NCBI GenBank assembly: GCA_964494985.1
Contig: CAZBUB010000004.1
Coordinates: 18,106-82,105, forward strand
DNA from: CAZBUB01 sp964494985
GTDB taxonomy: Bacteria > Desulfobacterota > Desulfovibrionia > Desulfovibrionales > Desulfothermaceae
Reading direction: 5' to 3'
Length of the DNA stretch: 64,000 bases
This document shows, one piece after another, positions 1-8,743 of the stretch; the first letter of the stretch is position 1; each line of letters opens with the position of its first letter. A program made the translations under genes and the position numbers. The notes below the pieces were generated by a model. The model did not search any database. It was not told the DNA's origin and saw only the letters and a list, made by a program, of their open reading frames with translations.

Positions 1-225
1 ATTCATGTCAGAGCCTAGCCCGTTTACTGCCTGTTGCAGCTGTCTCTGGCTTTTGCCCCGGGCATAGACCACTTCCCCTATGCCGGTGCGCTGTTTGCGC
101 TGTAAGTCCAGGCAGATTCCCTGCAGTTCCTGATAGGGCGCAAGCTTGATTTGAGTGGCTGCCTCCTGCACTGAAATGTTTTCGTTTTTTAACTCTTGCA
201 GGATATATTCCAGTTCTTGCTGCAT
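1..225 (-). CDS. larB: LarB-like protein, nickel-pincer cofactor biosynthesis (partial, cut by window edge)
   Basis: Only the first 75 residues are present; the frame runs off the left edge. It is read leftward from an ATG at 225. LarB makes the dicarboxylated nicotinate nucleotide that becomes the nickel-pincer cofactor of lactate racemase. The motif RKQRTGIGEVVYARGKSQ (residues 43-60) matches the typical LarB stretch before the AIR-carboxylase-like domain (R..R.G.PEVVY..GK). The conserved catalytic domain lies outside the window, so completeness cannot be judged. It is divergent from the sigma-54 regulator; the 164 bases between must hold both promoters. The family call is fairly good from this one motif. 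Confidence 0.72.
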   Translation of the reverse strand, partial: MQQELEYILQELKNENISVQEAATQIKLAPYQELQGICLDLQRKQRTGIGEVVYARGKSQRQLQQAVNGLGSDMN

Positions 226-389
226 GTTTTGCTGTTTTCTCCCGGGTAAAGTTTTTGCTGTTATAGCCTGAAAAAATGTTTGCTTCAAGCTTCAGGCCTT
301 GGAGCAAAAGGCATTGCCCCAGTGGACAAAATAAGGATCTCTGAGGACAGGGCGTTGAAAAAGTGCAATCTTCCAGGTACAACTGGACC

Positions 390-1778
390 ATGAGCGCAGA
401 AAATATACTCTTTGTGGCCCAGCCCCACATGGTCAGTGATGTTTTCGAGCCCCTCAAGAAGCAAGGCTATGAGGTGGGGCTGACCCAGGAGCTGCAAGGG
501 GCATTGGAATATATTCGCAAGCGGGCACCCCTTTGCGTGTTTTCCGCCCAGGAGCTGCCAGGGTATAACGTGGAGAAGCTCCTGGCTTCCACTCAGATTC
601 AAGGGTTGCCAGTGGTGGTCTTTGCCGAGCAGGGAGATGCCGGGCAGGCCAAAAGGATCATGGAACAGGGGGCCAGGGATTACTGGATCACTCCACTGCA
701 CTGGGAAAAAGTGCGCATTGTGTTGGAGTCCCTGCAAACCGGGAACCAGCCATCCAGCCCTGGGAGCTCCCCTGGATCCCCACCCAGGGAGATCATTGGC
801 CAGGACAAGAGCATGCAGCAGGCTTTGGCTTTGGCCAGACAGGTGGCTGCCTCCAAAGCCACAGTCCTCATTAAAGGATCCTCAGGTACAGGCAAGGAGC
901 TTTTTGCCAGGTATATCCACGAGCATAGCGATCGGGCCAGGGGGCCTTTTATAGCAGTCAACTGTGCTGCTTTGCCTGAGCACTTGCTGGAGTCTGAGCT
1001 TTTTGGCCATGAAAAAGGGGCCTTTACCGGAGCGGTACAGCGCAAGCCAGGCAAGTTTGAGCTGGCCCATAAGGGTAGTATCCTTTTGGACGAGATCTCA
1101 GAGATGGATCTCTCCCTGCAGGCCAAGCTGCTCCGGGTCCTGCAGGAAGGGGAGATCGATAGGGTGGGCGGTACCGGAAGTGTGCCAGTGGATGTTCGGG
1201 TTGTGGCCACTACCAACCGGGATCTGGAGGAATATGTGGGCCAGGGCTGCTTTCGGCAGGACCTGTATTACAGACTCAACGTGATCCCTTTGCATTTGCC
1301 TTTGCTGCGGGAAAGGCCCCAGGACATCCTGCTTTTGGCTAGACACTTCCTGCAGACTTTCGCCAGGGCTTACTCCAGGCCAGTGCCAGAGCTGTCCCCG
1401 GAAGCACGACAATGGCTTTTGGAGCATGACTGGCAGGGCAATGTGCGGGAGTTGCAAAATCTCATGGAAAGGGCAGTTCTGCTGGCAGGCAATGGTCATA
1501 TAGAGCCTGCCCATCTGCTCTTGGAGCCCGAGATTCTGCTGCAGGGAAATCAAGATCAGACCCAGGAAAGCCATGTCCCGGCGCACAATCAACAGCAAAG
1601 AGATGCAGAGCAGGAACAGGACATTTTGCCTTTGCAAGAGATGGAAAAGCGCATGATCTTCAAAAGCCTGCACAAGACCTCAGGCAACAGGACACAAGCG
1701 GCTAAGCTGTTAGGAGTTTCAGTGCGCACGCTGCGCAATAAGCTAAGCGAATATCGAAAACAAGGAGAAGAGGCCTGA
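390..1778 (+). CDS. Sigma-54-dependent transcriptional activator with degenerate receiver domain
   Basis: This 462-residue protein has three parts. Residues 5-115 have the length and spacing of a response-regulator receiver. The central part is an AAA+ sigma-54 activator domain with Walker A GSSGTGKE (about 163-170), the sigma-54 contact loop GAFTGA (about 210-215) and Walker B LLDE (about 232). The end is a Fis-type helix-turn-helix (LLGVSVRTLRNKL). The receiver lacks the acidic pair, the phospho-Asp (FSAQELPG where LLDLQMPG is usual) and the switch Lys (YWITP for VLVKP), so it probably is not phosphorylated. A GTG at 363 is possible, but the ATG at 390 starts the conserved fold. The aminotransferase follows two bases later and is probably cotranscribed. 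Confidence 0.88.
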   Translation: MSAENILFVAQPHMVSDVFEPLKKQGYEVGLTQELQGALEYIRKRAPLCVFSAQELPGYNVEKLLASTQIQGLPVVVFAEQGDAGQAKRIMEQGARDYWITPLHWEKVRIVLESLQTGNQPSSPGSSPGSPPREIIGQDKSMQQALALARQVAASKATVLIKGSSGTGKELFARYIHEHSDRARGPFIAVNCAALPEHLLESELFGHEKGAFTGAVQRKPGKFELAHKGSILLDEISEMDLSLQAKLLRVLQEGEIDRVGGTGSVPVDVRVVATTNRDLEEYVGQGCFRQDLYYRLNVIPLHLPLLRERPQDILLLARHFLQTFARAYSRPVPELSPEARQWLLEHDWQGNVRELQNLMERAVLLAGNGHIEPAHLLLEPEILLQGNQDQTQESHVPAHNQQQRDAEQEQDILPLQEMEKRMIFKSLHKTSGNRTQAAKLLGVSVRTLRNKLSEYRKQGEEA

Positions 1779-1780
1779 GA

Positions 1781-2968
1781 ATGAGCGTGCTAAACAGGGA
1801 GATCCAGGACTACCTACAGCAAAGCTCCTGGATCAGAAGGATGTTCGAGGCTGGGGCCAAGCTGAAGAAGGAACACGGGGCGCATCTGGTGCAGGATCTA
1901 AGTCTGGGCAACCCTGATTTGGCCCCACCTGCAGCAGTGGAGCAGGGCTTGTTCAGTATAGCCCGGCAGTCCCAGCAGGCCTATGCCTTTGGTTATATGC
2001 CCAATGCCGGATACGATGATGTCCGAGAGCTGCTGGCTGCAGAGTTGCAAAAAGAACAAGGGGTGCAGGTCAGGGCCCGGGATTTGGTTTTGACCTGCGG
2101 TGCTGCTGGGGCCTTGAATACTTTGTTCAGAGCAGTTTTGGAGCCAGGAGAGGAGGTGCTCTGCCCCGCCCCCTATTTCGTGGAATATGGTTTCTATGCT
2201 GCTAACCACAGGGCCAGATTGAAGCCTGTGCTTTGCAGGACAGAGGATTTCCATCTAGATCTGAGGGCAATTCAGGAGAATATCAGCGAGCAAACCAGGA
2301 TAGTGCTCATCAATTCCCCCAACAATCCCACTGGTCAGATCTATACCCGGCAGGAACTGCAAGAGCTTTGCGGGATACTCCAGGAAAAAAGCGCTCGCAT
2401 GTCCAGACCTGTTTTTTTGGTCTCTGACGAACCTTACAGGTTCTTGACGTATGACGGCTGCCAGGTGCCTTCGATACTATCCATGTATGAGCACAGTCTG
2501 GTGGTCAGTTCTTTTTCCAAGAGTCATTCTCTGGCTGGAGAGAGAGTGGGCTACATATTGCCCCATCCAGATATGCCTGATCAGGGGCAGCTTTTGCAGG
2601 GTCTGATCTTTGCCAACCGGGTCCTGGGTTTTGTGAATGCTCCGGCCATCGGCCAGCAGTTATTGCCTCACATCCTGGGCTATGGGGTGGATGTGGATGT
2701 ATATAAGGCCAGAAGGGATCTGATGCAGCAGGTGTTAAAAAACGCGGGCTACAGTTTTGTACTTCCCAAAGGGGGATTCTATTTCTTTCCCCAGGCCCCT
2801 GGTGGGGAAGATGTGGAGTTCGTGCGCAGGCTGCAGCAGGAGCTCATCCTTGCTGTTCCGGGCTCGGGCTTTGGCTGTCCAGGTTATTTCCGTGTGGCCT
2901 ATTGTGTGCCAGAGGAGGTCATTCAGGCTGCTGGACCCGGGCTGGAAAGGGCGGCCCAGGACTTTTAA
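1781..2968 (+). CDS. Pyridoxal-phosphate-dependent aminotransferase, class I/II
   Basis: A fold-type I aminotransferase of 395 residues, the normal size for the aspartate/aromatic aminotransferase group. It shows NNPTG (181-185), the cofactor-binding stretch SDEPYR (215-220), and the Schiff-base lysine in SSFSKSHSLAGERVG (Lys247). A C-terminal Arg (YFRVAYC) would bind the substrate carboxylate. The substrate cannot be read from the sequence; aspartate, alanine or another amino acid all remain possible. The ATG lies two bases after the stop of the sigma-54 regulator, so the two are probably one transcript. The 270 bases downstream hold a dispersed repeat rather than a gene. Confidence 0.9.
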   Translation: MSVLNREIQDYLQQSSWIRRMFEAGAKLKKEHGAHLVQDLSLGNPDLAPPAAVEQGLFSIARQSQQAYAFGYMPNAGYDDVRELLAAELQKEQGVQVRARDLVLTCGAAGALNTLFRAVLEPGEEVLCPAPYFVEYGFYAANHRARLKPVLCRTEDFHLDLRAIQENISEQTRIVLINSPNNPTGQIYTRQELQELCGILQEKSARMSRPVFLVSDEPYRFLTYDGCQVPSILSMYEHSLVVSSFSKSHSLAGERVGYILPHPDMPDQGQLLQGLIFANRVLGFVNAPAIGQQLLPHILGYGVDVDVYKARRDLMQQVLKNAGYSFVLPKGGFYFFPQAPGGEDVEFVRRLQQELILAVPGSGFGCPGYFRVAYCVPEEVIQAAGPGLERAAQDF

Positions 2969-3141
2969 ATTTCTATGTTCTGAGTCTTTTTGACTTTTGT
3001 TTTTTTTCAGGATACATAAATAAATTTTCCGTAACTATTGCCGTGTAAATGTTGGGCTCCGCGGGGCGTGCTATGTCTATTGCCGGATTTGGTCCGGTAT
3101 TCGTAATTTTCATCCCTGGGGGTGAAAAAAATTTTAATGAA

Positions 3142-3210
3142 GGATTCACCACGTCCGCGGTTTCTTCCTCGGTAATGTTTATCCGAACATAGTAGATGGT
3201 GAATAAATAC
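3142..3210. repeat. Dispersed intergenic repeat, copy A (partial)
   Basis: In the gap between the aminotransferase and ffh. Read on the minus strand, about 52 bases starting GTATTTATTCACCATCT and running through TCGGATAA to CATTACCGAGGAAGAAACC match 25191-25242 with four mismatches by eye. The adjoining CGGACGTGGTGAAT matches the far end of the same element near 25431. AACTATT at about 3032 recalls the GAATAGTTAC end of the other copies. It is the most broken of three copies in the window and has no coding frame. Confidence 0.7.
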
Positions 3211-3242
3211 AATTTTCCTTAAATACAAAGCAGCAGAAAAAT

Positions 3243-4730
3243 ATGTTCGAGAGCCTTTCCCAGCGCCTGGATCAGGTCTTCAAGAAAATCAAGGGCCAGG
3301 GCCGCCTGGACGAGAAGAACGTGGAGGATGCCCTGCGGGAGGTACGCCTGGCCCTGCTGGAGGCTGATGTCAACTATAAGGTGGTCAAGGATTTTGTGCA
3401 GCGTATCCGGGAGCGGGCTTTGGGCCAGGAGGTCCTGGCCAGTCTGACCCCTGGGCAGCAAGTGATCAAGATCGTGCATGAAGAGCTGGTAAAGCTTTTA
3501 GGAGGCAGCGCCCAGCCTTTGCGCATTGAAAAGGGCCGCAGCAATGTGGTCATGCTCGCAGGTCTGCAGGGTTCAGGCAAGACTACTACAGCAGCCAAGC
3601 TGGCTCTTTTTTTGCGCCAGCAGGGACTCAAGCCTTATCTGGTTCCAGCTGACGTATACCGGCCTGCAGCCATTGACCAGCTGCACAAGCTGGCGGCCCA
3701 GCTGGATGTGCCTGTTTATCCTTCGAACTCCAGCCAGAACCCTGTGCAGATCTGCTCCCAGGCTTTGAAGGACTCCAGAGAGCAACTGGCTGACGTGGTG
3801 CTTTTGGATACCGCGGGCAGGCTGCATATTGATGAATATCTGATGCAGGAGTTGGCGAACATCAAGGCTGAATGTTTGCCAGCAGAGATTTTGTTTGTGG
3901 CTGATGCCATGACCGGCCAAGATGCGGTAAATGTGGCCCAAAGGTTTGATGAGACTCTGGACATCAGTGGAGTGATCCTGACCAAGCTGGAGGGCGATGC
4001 CAGGGGCGGGGCTGCCTTATCTATTAGCACCATTATCCAAAAGCCTATCAAGCTGGTGGGCGTAGGGGAGAAAGTCAAGGACCTGGAGGTCTTCCATCCG
4101 GATCGCGTGGCCTCACGCATCCTGGGCATGGGGGATATGCTGACCCTGATCGAAAAGGCCCAGCAGGAGTTTGATGAGCAGGAGTCCCAGGACCTGGAGA
4201 AGAAATTGCAAAAGGCGGAGTTCAATCTGGAGGACTTCCGCAGCCAGATGCGCAAGATAAGGAAATTGGGCTCCATCGAATCTATGCTGAAGATGATTCC
4301 CGGACTGGGCAAGGTCAGGGAGCAGATGCAGGGTCTGCAGATGCCGGAGAAGGAGCTTAACAAGGTAGAGGCCATCATCAACTCCATGACTTCTGCTGAG
4401 CGACACAACCCGAAGATTATCAATTCCAGCCGCAAGGAACGTATAGCCAGAGGCAGCGGAAATTCCGTGCAGGAGGTGAATAAGCTCCTGAAGAACTTTG
4501 TGCACATGCAAAAAATGCTTAAAGGCATGGGCGGCAAAAAGGGCAAAAAAGCAAATTCAGCAATGCTGCAGAATATGGGGGGTATGCCCCCAGGTCTAGG
4601 TGGTCCGGCAGGCCTGGAAGGATTGGAGCAGGGCCCTGCTGCTGGAACAGGGCAGGCAAATCCAGGCAGAAAAAAAAGGGACAAGAAGAAAAAGCTAAAT
4701 TATAAACAGAAAAGAAAAAAAAAGAAGTAG
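3243..4730 (+). CDS. ffh: Signal recognition particle protein Ffh
   Basis: The GTPase subunit of the signal recognition particle, which binds signal sequences emerging from the ribosome and docks with FtsY. The 495 residues show the N-terminal helical bundle, the G domain with GLQGSGKTT (107-115), DTAGRLHID (about 190) and TKLEGDARGG (about 247), then a methionine-rich M domain ending in a very basic tail (KKRDKKKKLNYKQKRKKKK). The tail carries Gly/Pro/Met repeats and is somewhat longer than in E. coli. It opens a run of translation and RNA genes (rpsP, khpA, rimM, trmD, rplS), an order usual in Desulfovibrionales. I saw no 4.5S RNA gene nearby. Confidence 0.98.
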   Translation: MFESLSQRLDQVFKKIKGQGRLDEKNVEDALREVRLALLEADVNYKVVKDFVQRIRERALGQEVLASLTPGQQVIKIVHEELVKLLGGSAQPLRIEKGRSNVVMLAGLQGSGKTTTAAKLALFLRQQGLKPYLVPADVYRPAAIDQLHKLAAQLDVPVYPSNSSQNPVQICSQALKDSREQLADVVLLDTAGRLHIDEYLMQELANIKAECLPAEILFVADAMTGQDAVNVAQRFDETLDISGVILTKLEGDARGGAALSISTIIQKPIKLVGVGEKVKDLEVFHPDRVASRILGMGDMLTLIEKAQQEFDEQESQDLEKKLQKAEFNLEDFRSQMRKIRKLGSIESMLKMIPGLGKVREQMQGLQMPEKELNKVEAIINSMTSAERHNPKIINSSRKERIARGSGNSVQEVNKLLKNFVHMQKMLKGMGGKKGKKANSAMLQNMGGMPPGLGGPAGLEGLEQGPAAGTGQANPGRKKRDKKKKLNYKQKRKKKK

Positions 4731-4875
4731 TTGATCGCTGGCCAGGAATGTTTATACTAAGAATGTGAGGATGAGATCCGTCGCTGTTTGCTGGCCTAGG
4801 TAGAGTGGGTGTAGGAAGGGGTGATTAAAAATAGAGAAAATGTGTAAGAAATCTAAAATGGGGGTTAACGAAAGT

Positions 4876-5121
4876 ATGGCTTTAAGACTCAGGCTGACGC
4901 GCATGGGGGCCAAGAAAAGGCCTTTTTATCGTGTAGTTGCTGTGAACAGTCAAAAGAGGAGGGATGGCAAGGCATTGGATTATCTTGGATATTATAATCC
5001 CATGGTGGAGCCCAACGAGATCAAGATAGACCAGGAGAAAGTCAAATTCTGGATGCAGCGCGGAGCAAAACCCAGCGAGACTGTACAGTCCCTTTTGAAA
5101 AAAAGCGGCTATACAGCTTAG
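4876..5121 (+). CDS. rpsP: Ribosomal protein bS16
   Basis: Protein bS16 of the 30S subunit, 81 residues. The start MALRLRLTRMGAKKRPFYR is the conserved bS16 N-terminus, so the ATG at 4876 is chosen although the frame is open to 4840. A GGGGG run about ten bases upstream serves as ribosome binding site. The rest (VVAVNSQKRRDGKALDYLG, then the lysine-rich end) is standard. It sits between ffh and khpA, in the usual ffh-rpsP-khpA-rimM-trmD-rplS cluster. Confidence 0.98.
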   Translation: MALRLRLTRMGAKKRPFYRVVAVNSQKRRDGKALDYLGYYNPMVEPNEIKIDQEKVKFWMQRGAKPSETVQSLLKKSGYTA

Positions 5122-5185
5122 GGGATCAACAAGCTTCCTGCTGCAGCAAGCCAAATCTCTGAAGTCCATGTGGAGGTGCTAAATC

Positions 5186-5419
5186 ATGTTCAAGGAGCTT
5201 ATTGAATACATAGCTAAGGCATTAGTGGACAATCCGGATGCTGTGGATGTTGTCGAAGTAGAAGGTGAGCAGACTTCTGTAATTGAGCTCAGGGTGGCCA
5301 AGGAAGACCTGGGCAAGGTGATCGGCAGGCAAGGCAGGACCGCCAGAGCCATGCGCACCATTTTGGGCGCTGTTTCCACTAAGGCTCAGAAAAGGGTGGT
5401 CCTGGAGATATTGGAGTAG
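5186..5419 (+). CDS. khpA: KH-domain RNA-binding protein KhpA
   Basis: A 77-residue single KH domain protein. The RNA-binding GXXG loop is GRQG within KVIGRQGRTARAMRTIL (about 45-61). Start: ATG preceded by GGAGGT with good spacing. KhpA proteins bind RNA broadly and often act with KhpB in envelope or division control; the role here is inferred only from the family. Its place between rpsP and rimM is the standard one. Confidence 0.94.
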   Translation: MFKELIEYIAKALVDNPDAVDVVEVEGEQTSVIELRVAKEDLGKVIGRQGRTARAMRTILGAVSTKAQKRVVLEILE

Positions 5420-5439
5420 GGCTTAAGCAATACAGAAGT

Positions 5440-5979
5440 ATGTCAAAATCCGCTTTTGTAGTCCTGGGTCAGGTGATCTCGGCCCATGGATTGAAAGGGG
5501 AGCTCGGCATGAGGAGTTTTGCCGACTCCCCTTTGCTTTTCTCCACTCTGAAAAGGGTCTATTTGCAGCCTGCTGGCAGCAGACATCCCAGGCAGTATTC
5601 ATTGGTGCAGTGCAGGGCAAAGGGAAGGATTTTGCTGCTCAAATTAGAGACCATATTCAGCAGGGAACAGGCCAAATTGTATTTGAACCTGCCTGTATAT
5701 GTTCGCAAAAAGGATCTGCCCCCCAAGGAACAGGATCAGATATACCTCCAGGATTTAAAAGGTTTTCAAGTCTTTTTGCCTCATGGGATCAGGCTGGGCA
5801 GCATAGTTCGGGCCAGTAGGGAAAAGGGACAAGAGATCTGGAGTATTCTGAGCCAGGGGGGACAGGAGATTTTGTTCCCTGCAGTGCAGGATTTCGTGCA
5901 GGAGCTGGATATGCAGCAAGGCTGGGTGGTTATTGAGCCTCCTCCAGGGCTGTTAGAGGTTTATATAGGGCAGGAATAA
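5440..5979 (+). CDS. rimM: Ribosome maturation factor RimM
   Basis: RimM helps 30S maturation by binding uS19 and the 16S 3' domain. The 179 residues hold the N-terminal RimM barrel (VVLGQVISAHGLKGELGMRS, 7-26) and a C-terminal PRC-like barrel (about 100-175). Length is normal. It begins 20 bases after khpA and is followed by trmD, its usual partner. Confidence 0.95.
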   Translation: MSKSAFVVLGQVISAHGLKGELGMRSFADSPLLFSTLKRVYLQPAGSRHPRQYSLVQCRAKGRILLLKLETIFSREQAKLYLNLPVYVRKKDLPPKEQDQIYLQDLKGFQVFLPHGIRLGSIVRASREKGQEIWSILSQGGQEILFPAVQDFVQELDMQQGWVVIEPPPGLLEVYIGQE

Positions 5980-6015
5980 GACCTGGGTCAGTCGGAGCCG
6001 GGCCTGGAGCGAGGC

Positions 6016-7296
6016 ATGCATTTCAATATCTTGAGCATCTTTCCGGAGTTTTTCAGCTCGCCTTTGTCCTGTGGCCTGTTGGCTAAGGCCAGGCAAAAAG
6101 GTGTAGTGGATTTCACCTTGTGCAACCCCAGGGATTATGCCCAGGACAAGCATCGCAAGGTGGACGACAGGCCATATGGGGGAGGGCCGGGCATGGTCAT
6201 GTCCGTGGATCCCTTGTTACGCGCCTTGCGCTCTCTGCCAGAGCCGGGCAGGGTGATTTTGCTCAGTCCCCAAGGCCAGATCTTCAACCAGGAGCTGGCT
6301 GCAGAGTTGGCCAGGGAAGAGTGTTTGAGTTTGGTTTGCGGCAGGTATGAGGGGGTTGACGCTAGGTTCCAGGAAATTTGCTCCGCAGAAGAGATCAGCT
6401 TAGGGGATTTTGTCTTAAGTGGAGGCGAAAGCGCTGCCCTGTGTCTGGTGGAGGCTGTCTCCAGGCTGTTGCCGGAGTTTATGGGCTGCGAGGAGTCCAG
6501 TCAGGAGGAGAGCTTTTCTTCCGGCCTGCTGGAGCATCCCCAGTATACCAGGCCTGCAGCGTATCAGTCTCTGGCAGTGCCAGAGACTTTGTTGTCCGGA
6601 GATCATCAGCAAATAGCAAAGTGGCGCAGGCAGCAGTCTCTGAGCAAAACCCTGCACATCAGGCCTGAGCTTTTGCATAAGGCCCAGCTAGGTGCAGAGG
6701 ATCAGGCTTATTTGCAGGAGATACCAAGGCTGCAGCTGGGCAGGGGCTTGTATCTGGCCCTGGTGCATTATCCAGTGCTGAACAAGGAGGGCCAAGTTAC
6801 TGCTGTATCTTTGACAAATTTGGATATTCACGATATAGGACGAGTTTGTTGTACATACGCCTTGGGTGACTATTTTTTAGTTACCCCTTTAAAGGATCAG
6901 CAGGAGCTGGCAGGCAAGCTGCTGGATCATTGGATCCATGGGTCTGGAGGTCGCAGGAATCCGGATCGACTCCAGGCTATGCAGCGGGTTCGGGTTACAG
7001 AGAGTGTACAGCAGGCCAAAGAAAGGATCCAGAGCAAAACTGGTCAGGAACCTTTGCTGCTGGGCAGTAGTGCCAGATCAGTTGGAAGCGGTATAAGCTA
7101 TACTGAAGTCAAAAAAGTGCTCAAGCAAAGGCCGGTGCTCTTGCTGTTGGGTACAGGCCACGGTCTGGCTCTGGAAGTATTAGAGGCATGCGATGCCCTG
7201 TTACCTCCTATCCGTTTTTTGGAGGCCTATAATCATCTTTCTGTAAGGAGCGCGGCCTCGATTATTGTGGATAGGGTGCTGGGTGATGTTTTTTGA
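6016..7296 (+). CDS. trmD: tRNA (guanine37-N1)-methyltransferase TrmD with extra C-terminal SPOUT-like domain
   Basis: TrmD methylates G37 of tRNAs to prevent frameshifting. Residues 1-240 are a complete TrmD: YGGGPGMVM (55-63), LVCGRYEGVDARF (about 110) and SLGDFVLSGGESAA (about 131). After residue 240 there is a second domain of about 180 residues (LYLALVHYPVLNKEGQVTAV, then LLLGTGHGLALEVLEACD) that looks like a second SPOUT-type RNA methyltransferase fold (the Methyltrn_RNA_4 family, as I recall). Usual TrmD is about 240-250 residues, so this is a fusion, seen in Desulfovibrionales. What the second domain modifies is not visible. Confidence 0.95.
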   Translation: MHFNILSIFPEFFSSPLSCGLLAKARQKGVVDFTLCNPRDYAQDKHRKVDDRPYGGGPGMVMSVDPLLRALRSLPEPGRVILLSPQGQIFNQELAAELAREECLSLVCGRYEGVDARFQEICSAEEISLGDFVLSGGESAALCLVEAVSRLLPEFMGCEESSQEESFSSGLLEHPQYTRPAAYQSLAVPETLLSGDHQQIAKWRRQQSLSKTLHIRPELLHKAQLGAEDQAYLQEIPRLQLGRGLYLALVHYPVLNKEGQVTAVSLTNLDIHDIGRVCCTYALGDYFLVTPLKDQQELAGKLLDHWIHGSGGRRNPDRLQAMQRVRVTESVQQAKERIQSKTGQEPLLLGSSARSVGSGISYTEVKKVLKQRPVLLLLGTGHGLALEVLEACDALLPPIRFLEAYNHLSVRSAASIIVDRVLGDVF

Positions 7297-7330
7297 AGCT
7301 GGCTTATAAGTCAAACAAGGAGCACAAGAT

Positions 7331-7681
7331 ATGGAAGCGCTGCGCAGGATTGAGCAGGAGCATATGCGCATGGATCTGCCAGAGTTCAAGGCAGGGGATA
7401 CTGTGAATGTGCATATTAGGATTATCGAAGGGGAAAAGGAAAGGATACAAGTCTTTAAAGGCACGGTTCTTAAGCTGCAAAAAGGGGGCATTAACTCCAC
7501 ATTCACTGTACGCAAGATCTCCGGAGGGGTAGGAGTAGAACGTACGTTTCCCTTGTATTCCCCGGCAATCGAGAAGATAGAAGTGGTCAGCAGAGGCAAG
7601 GTCAGGCAAAGCAGGATTTACTTCCTGCGCAAGCTCAAAGGTAAGGCCGCCAGGATCAAGCCTAAGGATACCAGGGGCTGA
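7331..7681 (+). CDS. rplS: Ribosomal protein bL19
   Basis: Protein bL19 at the 30S-50S interface, 116 residues, the family's normal length. Diagnostic stretches are FKAGDTVNVHIRIIEGEKER (19-38), FKGTVLKLQKGG and RKISGGVGVERTFPLYSP. It follows trmD by 34 bases, completing the rpsP-rimM-trmD-rplS order found across bacteria. Confidence 0.98.
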   Translation: MEALRRIEQEHMRMDLPEFKAGDTVNVHIRIIEGEKERIQVFKGTVLKLQKGGINSTFTVRKISGGVGVERTFPLYSPAIEKIEVVSRGKVRQSRIYFLRKLKGKAARIKPKDTRG

Positions 7682-7736
7682 TCTTAAGCAGTCAAGGCCA
7701 ACCATGGTTATTGCTTTGGCCTATTGAGACTTTGAA

Positions 7737-8357
7737 GTGTCTTTTTCTTTAGCAGATAAAGATATCCAGTTACGTCCTTGGGCTGGGGTGGATGAGGCTG
7801 GCAGGGGGTGTCTTGCTGGTCCTGTGGTGGCAGCAGCAGTGGTGTTGCCAGAAGATTTTTGCCTGCCTTGTCTGACCGATTCCAAGAAGCTTACTCCGGC
7901 CCAGCGTCTGGAACTGGAGCAGGAGATCAAGGCTGGCAGTTTGGACTGGTGCTTAGGCCTCTCCTGGCCCAGGCAGATTGAAAGGATCAATATCCTACAA
8001 GCGACCCTTGTGGCCATGCGCAAGGCCTTAAATGGCTTGTGCTACGCTCCTGGCTTGGTGCTGGTAGACGGCAGGCAGGCCCCTCAAGCCGGGATTAAAA
8101 CTCGTTGTGTCGTGGGCGGGGATGCGCTTCATCCTTGTATTTCCGCTGCCTCCATCTTGGCCAAGACATTCCGCGATCGGCTTATGCAGAGTCTGGACAA
8201 AAGATATCCAGGCTATGGATTTGCCAGGCACAAAGGCTATTGTACCAGGCTGCATCTAGAGAGCCTGCAACGTTTGGGGCCATGTACATTGCACAGGATG
8301 ACCTTTAAGCCCCTTTCTCAGAACAGGGAGAAGTGGCTGTGCCTGCCGAGCACCTAA
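7737..8357 (+). CDS. rnhB: Ribonuclease HII
   Basis: RNase HII removes RNA from RNA-DNA hybrids and single ribonucleotides from DNA. The 206-residue product has the catalytic block GVDEAGRGCLAGPV (17-30) and DSKKLTPAQRLEL (about 49-61). The frame opens with GTG at 7737; no ATG precedes the catalytic block, and no strong ribosome binding site is seen. The C-terminal 25 bases overlap the next gene, a sign of translational coupling. Confidence 0.95.
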   Translation: MSFSLADKDIQLRPWAGVDEAGRGCLAGPVVAAAVVLPEDFCLPCLTDSKKLTPAQRLELEQEIKAGSLDWCLGLSWPRQIERINILQATLVAMRKALNGLCYAPGLVLVDGRQAPQAGIKTRCVVGGDALHPCISAASILAKTFRDRLMQSLDKRYPGYGFARHKGYCTRLHLESLQRLGPCTLHRMTFKPLSQNREKWLCLPST

Positions 8358-8743
8358 AGCGGGGTGTTACAGGTGAGAATCTAGCCCGTGAATTTCTGCA
8401 GGGCAAGGGCTATCAAATATTGCACAGCAACTGGAAGGTGAGGCAGGGGGAACTGGATCTGATTTGTAGCAAGGATGGGAGTTTGGTATTTGTTGAGGTC
8501 AAAACCAGAACCAGCAAAGACAAGGGCGAGCCAGGAGAGGCCCTGGATCAGAAGAAGCGAAGCAGACTGCTTAAGGCAGCCAGGGCATATCTTACCAAGC
8601 ACGATCTATGGCACTATCCCTGCAGATTCGATCTGATCTCTATCTCTATCTCCCGTTTTCAATGCACCCTGGAGCACATGCATAATGTCATCCAGTACCC
8701 CCAGGCTCTGGGTGGTGTCCACACCCATTGGCAACCTTGGTGA
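8333..8743 (+). CDS. YraN/UPF0102 family endonuclease-fold protein
   Basis: A 136-residue protein with the restriction-endonuclease-like core of UPF0102: GYQILHSNWKVRQGELDLI (about 26-44) and LVFVEVKTRTSK (about 51-62), giving the E/D...EVK nuclease signature. The biological role of the family is poorly known. It starts at a GTG inside rnhB and its C-terminus overlaps the start of rsmI by 59 bases, which is long; the tail after about residue 117 has no clear family likeness, so the real end may reflect drift in the overlap. Confidence 0.88.
   Translation: MAVPAEHLKRGVTGENLAREFLQGKGYQILHSNWKVRQGELDLICSKDGSLVFVEVKTRTSKDKGEPGEALDQKKRSRLLKAARAYLTKHDLWHYPCRFDLISISISRFQCTLEHMHNVIQYPQALGGVHTHWQPW

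Noticed and set aside
3716..4684. Minus-strand open frame of 322 residues opposite ffh
   Set aside because: No family pattern, and it mirrors a highly conserved gene; long antisense frames are common here because of codon bias.
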